From Lepas anatifera (lineage: Eukaryota > Arthropoda > Thecostraca > Lepadidae): a stretch of DNA of 64,000 bases. Positions 58,230 through 64,000 of the stretch are shown one piece after another. The stretch's first letter is position 1; each line of letters opens with the position of its first letter. The DNA lies in assembly GCA_034440635.1 (NCBI GenBank), contig JAOTON010001698.1:248001-312000 (forward strand), in the 5' to 3' direction. The position numbers and the translations under genes were made by a program. Below the pieces are notes generated by a model. It was not told the DNA's origin. It saw only the letters and a list, made by a program, of their open reading frames with translations, and did not search any database.

Positions 58230-58811
58230 ATGGCTTCTCCAGATCCAGAGGTCCTCATCATCTCTGACGAAGATGTCGATGAACTCAGGGCCATCCCTAG
58301 CGCCGAGATGGACGGAGCTGAAGCCAACCTTTTCATCGGAGACTCCACGGGTGCCTGGTTTGGGCACCGATTCGAGGTCCGCCCCCCGGACATCATGGTC
58401 CACCGCTCAAGAGGCGGGCACTCGTGGGCGAAGCTGACTCGCTGCATAACCGAGGAGATGGAGCGCTGGCGTGCAGCATCCTCAGCTTTCGCCTGCTCAC
58501 CTGAATCCATAATCATTTGGATGACGGGGAACGACTTCTATCCGAGGACATCAGCTGGTTGATGGACGCCCGACCTCGCCTCCCTTTAGACCGATTTCAG
58601 GAACGTACTTAACGCAGTGAAGGGCGCTGCCAGGAGGGTGGTGATCCTAGGGCCACTCCCGCGCTATAAATTCGACTGCAACCAATGCTGGGTCGACTGC
58701 CCAGCGTATCAGGCCGAAAGACTGCAGCTGAAGACCTCCAGACTTTTTGACTTTTTTCGCCTTCGAGTCGAAGTTTTTTTAGGGGGGAATAGTGTTATGC
58801 AGCTGTATTGA
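58230..58811 (+). pseudogene. Gypsy third ORF: SGNH/GDSL-hydrolase-like
   Basis: After pol, a plus-strand frame (open from 58122; ATG of MASPDPEVL at 58230) reads LFIGDSTGAWFGHRF (block I GDS), HRSRGGHSWAKL (block II Gly), SIIIWMTGNDFYP (block III G-N-D), a TGA at 58560-58562, a TAG at 58587-58589, and, still in frame, GAARRVVILGPLPRYKFD, running into the 3' LTR and ending at 58811. The order GDS - G - GxND - hydrophobic VILGP is that of SGNH hydrolases; a C-terminal DxxH is not visible. Only the two stops break the frame. SGNH domains are known in ORF1 of CR1-type LINEs; I do not recall this position in Gypsy elements. Its role is unknown. The pseudogene at 26457-27398 is related. Confidence 0.65.
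58780..58792 (+). other. Polypurine tract
   Basis: TAGGGGGGAATAG lies immediately upstream of the 3' LTR and is the expected primer for plus-strand synthesis. Confidence 0.8.
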
Positions 58812-59385
58812 ACAACTGTGCCCACCGCGTGCGCTGGTCTAGTGGTTAGAGTGTTAGCGTGGTATCCCGGCGGACGTGTGTTCAATTCTTGTTAACGGCG
58901 CGACTTTTTGTAATGACCGTATCGGCGCTAGATGGTGCCACTGTCGTTGTCACGTGACGTGCGCACCAAGCGCGGTGACCTCAGGTCGGGCGCAGCCACG
59001 AGTGGGCAGTAGTCGGCTGAGACTACTCGGGGTAAGTTCTCCCTTCTCTCTCTCTCTCTCTCTCTGGCTGGCTACCTTGGTGTCTCCGAGTGCCAGACGG
59101 GGGGAGGGTACGCACGCCGCCTTGGGCTCTCCGAGCGCTGTGCCCTGGGACACTGTTGTGCATCGCCTTGGGCTCTCCGAGCATTGTACTGGCCAGTCCT
59201 GCCCACCGTGGTTTCTCACTGTTTTCGGTGTTAGTGTGTATGCCTGAATACTGATTGACTCCAAAACCAATATAGTGGTCATTTTCTCTTATACGTTGTG
59301 TTCTACTGGAATTTTACGTTGCTCGGGTCCTACTTGGTATATTTCTTCTACTTCTACTGCGTGGCCAGTAGGAACAAACATAACA
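58793..59385 (+). repeat. 3' LTR
   Basis: Begins TGTTATGCAGC and ends AACATAACA. It differs from the 5' LTR by a few substitutions (for example C/G at the 23rd base), a shorter (CT)n tract and one extra G. It contains the same tRNA-like module. Confidence 0.95.
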
Positions 59386-59919
59386 ATATATAATTTGACG
59401 TTGCTAGGTCAAATTAAGGAGTTGACCTGACCTGAGGTCAGGTCAGGGTCAAATTAAATAAAATGCATATCATTAGAACCGCAAAGCGAAGGCGAGACTA
59501 ATGCAGCTAAATGAAATGCTCTATCACCATCCGTTACAGAGTTATTCCGTAAAAACCATTTTTCCCATGTATTTCCAATGGAGAGGTCATGCCTCGTACC
59601 TGACCTTAGGTCATCGATATCAAAAATGCCGGAAAATGTTTTAGAGAACTCGGTGGGGCCATTATGTGATATTATTTTCAATCAGATAAGTTCACCCTGC
59701 TCCGAGTTATGCTATCTTAAACTTTTTTAGGTCGGGTCACTTGACCTGTACTGGTGACCTGACTTTGGATGACCTAACCTTAAAATTTTCACAAAAGTTG
59801 TAAAAATGATGAGAGAAAGGTATGCCAAGTACGGCGGCGCTACGCGCCGCCGTTTTTCTGCTGTCTCCGAAAAACCCGAGGGGGGCGGGTACCCGCCCCC
59901 CCGTCAATGCACGTGTTAA

Positions 59920-60967
59920 TGACCACGAGATTGGATCCAACTTCTAGGCTTGATCAGCAAGCTCGCCAAACTCCAGCTGCTGTCCTATTAGAACCGGAAC
60001 AAGATGGGGTCTTAAATCAGACACAGGACCAAGCAAGAATCAGTGGAGATGACAACAGTAGAAAGACTAAGTCGCTCATAAGCAAGCTGAGATGAGTCGC
60101 AGTGAAGTTAGAGAATTCTCTCTCCCACAGGGAGTTTCTAGGTAGATGTTTTCAAGAAGGTGTTATACCGACCGGTTTCCAGATCAAGTGGACATGCCAT
60201 TTCGGTGCATCAGATGAGATTTCACAAATCCTGAGGCAGACATCGAAACAGTTAATTAAGGAGTGCGAACGACTTGCGGATATGAAGGGAAAAACTCTGG
60301 AGAGAGATCTGGAGCGGACGTTGAATCAGGTAAAGGACTTAGGTACGGATTGTAGTATAGAGATGGTGCTTACTTTTGTCAAGAATGGCAAGGAGTGGGC
60401 GAGGAGGGAGGCAAGGATGAGAAAGAGTAAGAAACTAAAGAGATTGCTAGACGCACGGATATTGAGCGGGGGGAGGGCCGGGACTAAAAATGATGAAGGT
60501 CTAGTCGAAGAAGATGTTGTGACCAGGAGTATAAGATTAGGACAGATAGTACATTCTGAGGTAGACGTAGAGGAAACTGGAGAAAACGGGGCTCAGCCTC
60601 AGGGTGGGAAGGAGGCGGTGTCAGAAGGGAGGTGAAGTCTGGAGGTCAGAAGTCGATCTGTGGAAGCATTGATTTGACAGGACATCGTCGGGTGGATAAA
60701 GTGGAGGTCGTCAACATGTCGGACCGAACTTTATCTGACGCAGAGGAGAGGGTACTTAAGAAGGGTCTGTCCTTCGTACCATCGCGTCGGCAGTCGGTAG
60801 CCCAACTAGTTGCAGAATTAGGAGAATGGGATAGATTGATGAGACTAAGGGAATTCTGGTCAGGAAGAGAGGAATCCGGAAGACGGGAAAGTTCCGCAGG
60901 ATTCAGACAGCAGGTTCAAGGAATCTTCCTGGACACCCCCGAAAGGCAGGGACCCTTGGTTGGATAT
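59920..60967 (+). pseudogene. Penelope-like element N-terminal region
   Basis: Frames at 60102-60635 and 60632-60967 carry the N-terminal features of Penelope-like proteins: LSHREFLGRCFQEGVIPTGF, then VVNMSDRTLSDAEERVLKKG and LSFVPSRRQSVAQLV, the block just before the RT. The two frames overlap in different phases, so at least one frameshift exists. The next hallmark, VIRPADKGSSVII, is found after a 2.45-kb insertion (63431 on). The element is broken and not a full copy; the upstream edge is the TTAA of the family I element. Confidence 0.75.
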
Positions 60968-63422
60968 TAGAGGTGGGACTTTCTAGGCCCGGGGGCCCGG
61001 GGCAAAAGCCCGGCCCAGGCCCGCGGGCTTTGATCGGGCCTGAAGGCCTGATTTAAGCCAATGCCGGGCTGATAACGGGCTTCACCCAGGCTCATTCCGG
61101 GCTTCAACTGAACTGGGACTTCAAAATCAATTTTCTGTAAGTTAAAAAGCCTTTTTCAGTACAGACCTAGTTTTTTCCACTGAAACATAATCTTATTCAT
61201 GCACCAGCAGCTTTTGAAAATGCATTTACAATTAATTTTGAGACTTTTAGACATACATCAGGAATGTAAAAGCATGAAGCTCTAGCTTTCTATCTGTTAC
61301 TCATGCCAGGGTCAAAAGCAAGTTCCTTAAACCTGAATCAATATTTGAAATCAAATGTTGAATAATGCCTACAGTTGCACACATCCATGCCATACTGTCA
61401 TCTTATGAATATCGGGATTACTTCAAAATCTTCAAGTCATATATGGGTGAACAAAATATAAATTGTGATAGCATATTTGTTACTTCCATATTGTCAGTAT
61501 ACCATTTCAAAGGAAGTCATTTAACCAATTTGCTGCTAACATATTGATATTAACACCTAGCTCTAGCTAGAAAATTCTTTCCAGAAGCTTTCTGCTCCAG
61601 GTAAAAAGAAAATGTTATCTATGGAGCCATTCCCATGTCCTCTACAAAAAATGGTGAAGTAAATATGTCAGGTACAAACTATCTAGTGGGAGCCCATAAT
61701 TGTCAAATTGGCCTGGTAACTCTAGCTGCAAGAACAAATGTTGATAAGTTTGACCCTTCCACAGCTTCATCTTGTTCTTTCATTGCCCAAAAGATGCAAA
61801 ATCCATTCAGAAAGGGCTAGTATAAGCAAGGAAATAGGCACAAAGAAAACATGTTTTTGATCGAAGTACCTCAAAACATAAATTAGTCAGTTGTGGGGAG
61901 ATACTGGGGAGAGCAGTCAGCCTTAGAAGGAACCTTTGAAATTACACCAAAACATGAATATACTTGACATCATGTGTTGCATTTTCCTTGTGGAGATACT
62001 TCCCTGGCCTCTAGGAAATACAACTTCTATTATAAGCTTTGAACATAAAAGCACTTCCCTCCCAAGATACCTTTACTTTACACTTCCCTCCCACCACACT
62101 AAAATGTACAGAAACGTAGGAATACAGAACACAAAAACAGAATATCCAAATTATGGCAAATTCCGCGACCTTGAGCAGCTTGTAAAGCCTTGCAGAGCCA
62201 GAAAAGCGTCATATATGAAATAAGTGCACAAAAAGTGGCCTATTCTCAGGAACAAAAGAAATGCACCACACAGTTTGTGCTTATTTTTTAAATCTGTGAA
62301 ATGTTGAAATATATTTTCAAAACTCTTGAAATATTTTCGCTGAAATAAACTTACTATTCTGGTAAATTTTGGTGAAGAATGTTTTCATAAATGATTGCTC
62401 TAATGTAGACAAGCACGGCGCTTCAGATACCTACTAAGCGCAAGCCCGTAAAATACAACAAAACAAACAGAAATAGTGTTCAAGCCCAAATGGTGATGTG
62501 GATGGGATTGAGTTGTTTTTTTGTGTCAGATTTACTTTTTGGTGGAGATTGGTGCAATATTTGTATTCAATGTTTGGTGGGAACCTGTGGAAAACTAGTG
62601 GTTCCTTATCAAGATACTTCTTTATGGCTGGTGGTTTGATAATTGTATATGGCTGATGGGCCTTGTTCATGTTGGCCTGTTGGCTTACCTACTTTGCAGA
62701 CCGGGCTGACCCAGGCAGAACAATCTTTTAACTATCTTCCAAGCTGTTTAGTGACTAAACTAAAAGAAAATGTTCACATGTATTAATTGAGGGACAATTT
62801 GAAGGATTTTCGGTTCATTCACAGCCATTCCGCCATGATATTCTGAAAAGTTTTAGCTGAAAGCTTGTCACTGCTCTCTCCTCTATTCATAAACATTATT
62901 GGAACTCAATTGTGAGGCTCGTGCCAGCATATAATGATTTATAAAAGTGCAAAGATGGAGGATATGTCTGACATGGGTGGACTTATTTCATCCCGATTCT
63001 TATAGCTGCCATGTGCATACCTCTATCTAGAATGCCCTTTGTTTTTATAAGGTGATGCTGGTCATTACCTGAAGTAAGCTTGCATCATAAGCAAGCCATG
63101 TTTCATACTGTGTTTTTCAGTATCATTTTCTGCTGAATTATTAAGATAGCTGAGGCTACTGATGCTACATGCACCTTTTTAATATGGTTTTGGGTGAAAC
63201 CAAAACTTTTTACAGGATAAATTGGCTTTAAACATATATTTGAAACAGCTTTAAAGTGAATAAATGTTGTACATAGTCATTAATGGTTTTCCATGATACC
63301 GGGCCTTCCCGGGCTTGATAATCCATTTCTTCCACAAACCGGGCTGGTGACGGGCTTCTAAAATCAGCAGCAGGCCGGGCCCGGGCCCGGGCCTGCAAAA
63401 TTGCCCGAAACTCCCACCTTTA
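60968..63422. mobile_element. 2455-bp hAT-like element with GGCCCGGG-rich ends, 8-bp TSD
   Basis: It starts TAGAGGTGGGACTTTC and ends GAAACTCCCACCTTTA. The 8-bp duplication TTGGATAT is exact on both sides (60960-60967 and 63423-63430). The terminal ~110 bp on each side are runs of CCCGGGC/GGGCCC palindromes, while the ~2.2-kb interior is AT-rich and has no transposase ORF. It interrupts a Penelope-like element. The 8-bp TSD supports hAT; the short terminal repeat is imperfect (TAGAGGTGGGA/TAAAGGTGGGA). Confidence 0.82.
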
Positions 63423-63430
63423 TTGGATAT

Positions 63431-63961
63431 GTACTTGGATGAAGTCACTACCGATATTGTGAGGGCTCTAAAAAACGAACTAGTAGTAACCTGACGAAGG
63501 AAGAAGATGAGGCGCTTCTGAACCTTATTAGGGACGAGAGTATTGTCATCAGACCGGCAGACAAGGGCTCGTCGGTCATCATTCTCAACAAAGACGACTA
63601 TCTGACTAAGTTAGAGAGGGGAGGTGGAGGATGCCAAAGTATATGAGCAGACAGATGGTGACGTCACCAAAAGAGTGCAGCGTAAGGTAACAATTTTAGT
63701 GAGAAGCCTGAAGGATAAGGGGTACATAGGTCCTCACCAGAGTAAATATATGAACCCTCAAAACCCAAGGCCAGGACAGCTGCAGGGCAACCCCAAACTG
63801 CATACACCAGGTGTTCCCCTACGGGCAATAACAAGCGGGAGAGGTTATGCAACTGAAGCGGTTGCAGAGATAGCTGAGAGCCAGTTGCGTTTGCAGGTGG
63901 AAGGCCAGGGCACCTGCATTCGGGATACGGGTGATTTCCTTGATAAGATCTCGGGAGGGGA
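63431..63961 (+). pseudogene. Penelope-like element RT fragment
   Basis: Continues the Penelope element after the hAT-like insertion. LDMYLDEVTTDIVRALKNEL and SIVIRPADKGSSVIILNKDD are in one frame; KVYEQTDGDVTKRVQRKV, KDKGYIGPHQSKYM and NPKLHTPGVPLRAI follow in another. This is the start of the Penelope RT domain. Stops (for example TGA at about 63493) and frameshifts interrupt it. The YADD region is not reached before the SINE at 63962. Confidence 0.75.
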
Positions 63962-64000
63962 TGAGGTGGCTTAGTGGATAGCACCCTAGTCTTCTAAGCC
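63962..64000 (+). mobile_element. Start of a SINE-1 copy, cut by window end
   Basis: GGTGGCTTAGTGGATAGCAC and TCTTCTAAGCC match the tRNA-like head of the SINE at 30582-30765, including the A box and the anticodon-like TCTTCTAA. The B box would lie beyond the window. Confidence 0.7.

Larger units (their letters stand above)
52286..59385 (+). mobile_element. Ty3/Gypsy LTR retrotransposon, full length
   Basis: The 7100-bp element has 594/593-bp LTRs that begin TGTTATG and end CATAACA and differ at only a few positions, a TGG-type primer-binding site, a purine tract, and gag, pol and a third ORF. The target duplication is ATAT (52282-52285 and 59386-59389). The integrase carries the usual C-terminal GPY-type segment. 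The LTR similarity indicates recent insertion, but pol has a frameshift and a stop and ORF3 has two stops, so this copy is defective. No envelope-like gene was seen. Confidence 0.95.
51970..59919 (-). mobile_element. TTAA family I element, copy Ic, split by a Gypsy element
   Basis: It is bounded by TTAA at 51970-51973 and 59916-59919. The left portion (51970-52285) has the doubled end (GACGGGGGTCTGAGCCACC between two GCATTGACGGGGG copies) and the right portion (59386-59919) ends CCCGTCAATGCACGTGTTAA. Removing the 7100-bp Gypsy element and one 4-bp TSD leaves 846 bp, the same as copy Ib. The joined site then reads the same as the matching sequence in Ia and Ib. Confidence 0.92.

Overview
This is a stretch of repeat-saturated metazoan nuclear DNA, not bacterial or organellar. 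Evidence: several clades of non-LTR retrotransposon, an LTR retrotransposon, Penelope-like fragments, tRNA-derived SINEs, DNA transposons with target-site duplications, a (CA)n tract of about 0.7 kb, and a fragment of the animal deubiquitinase AMSH/STAMBP. The transposon mix (L1/Tx1-type and CR1/L2-type LINEs, Penelope, hAT-like and TTAA-target elements) fits an invertebrate, perhaps aquatic, but I cannot name the species. No complete host gene is visible. Nearly every long open frame belongs to a mobile element.

Layout. 0-11.4 kb: a truncated TTAA element, then a hAT-like non-autonomous family (hAT-A) built of degenerate ~20-bp units. One copy is split by a LINE with an uninterrupted 1048-codon ORF; another (6260-10352, 8-bp TSD) sits in a small TTAA-flanked element, followed by two more of that small family joined at shared TTAA. 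11.6-14.3 kb: a second ~20-bp GC-rich array. 15.8-16.7 kb: giant CA/CT microsatellite. 17.5-21.6 kb: decayed L1/Tx1-type LINE. 22.6-25.5 kb: inverted hAT-A copy. 26.4-27.4 kb: decayed SGNH-hydrolase-like ORF.

30-43 kb: a mosaic of TTAA-flanked elements dense in AGGTCA/TGACCT hexamers. They share one architecture but have four different terminal motifs, each repeated three times per element. SINEs and MITEs lie between them. 45.5-49.2 kb: a 3.6-kb DNA element with perfect 20-bp inverted ends, sitting in a (TA)n tract and carrying arrays of a CTCF-like motif at both ends.

50-64 kb: two more TTAA elements, a Penelope endonuclease fragment, an intronless AMSH MPN+ fragment, and a 7.1-kb Ty3/Gypsy element (52286-59385). 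The Gypsy element has 594/593-bp near-identical LTRs, an ATAT duplication, gag, a textbook -1 frameshift signal, pol, and an unusual third ORF resembling an SGNH/GDSL hydrolase. Its LTRs each hold a tRNA-like A-box/B-box module. It interrupts a TTAA element; removing it and one TSD leaves exactly 846 bp, the length of the sibling at 50044-50889. The window ends in Penelope N-terminal and RT fragments split by a 2.45-kb hAT-like element with an 8-bp duplication.

The best candidates for something undescribed are the TTAA/AGGTCA superfamily with co-varying triplicated end motifs, the Gypsy element combining an SGNH-like ORF3 with a tRNA-like LTR module, and the TA-flanked element with iterated CTCF-like motifs. 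Homology calls were made by eye from recalled family motifs; no search was run.
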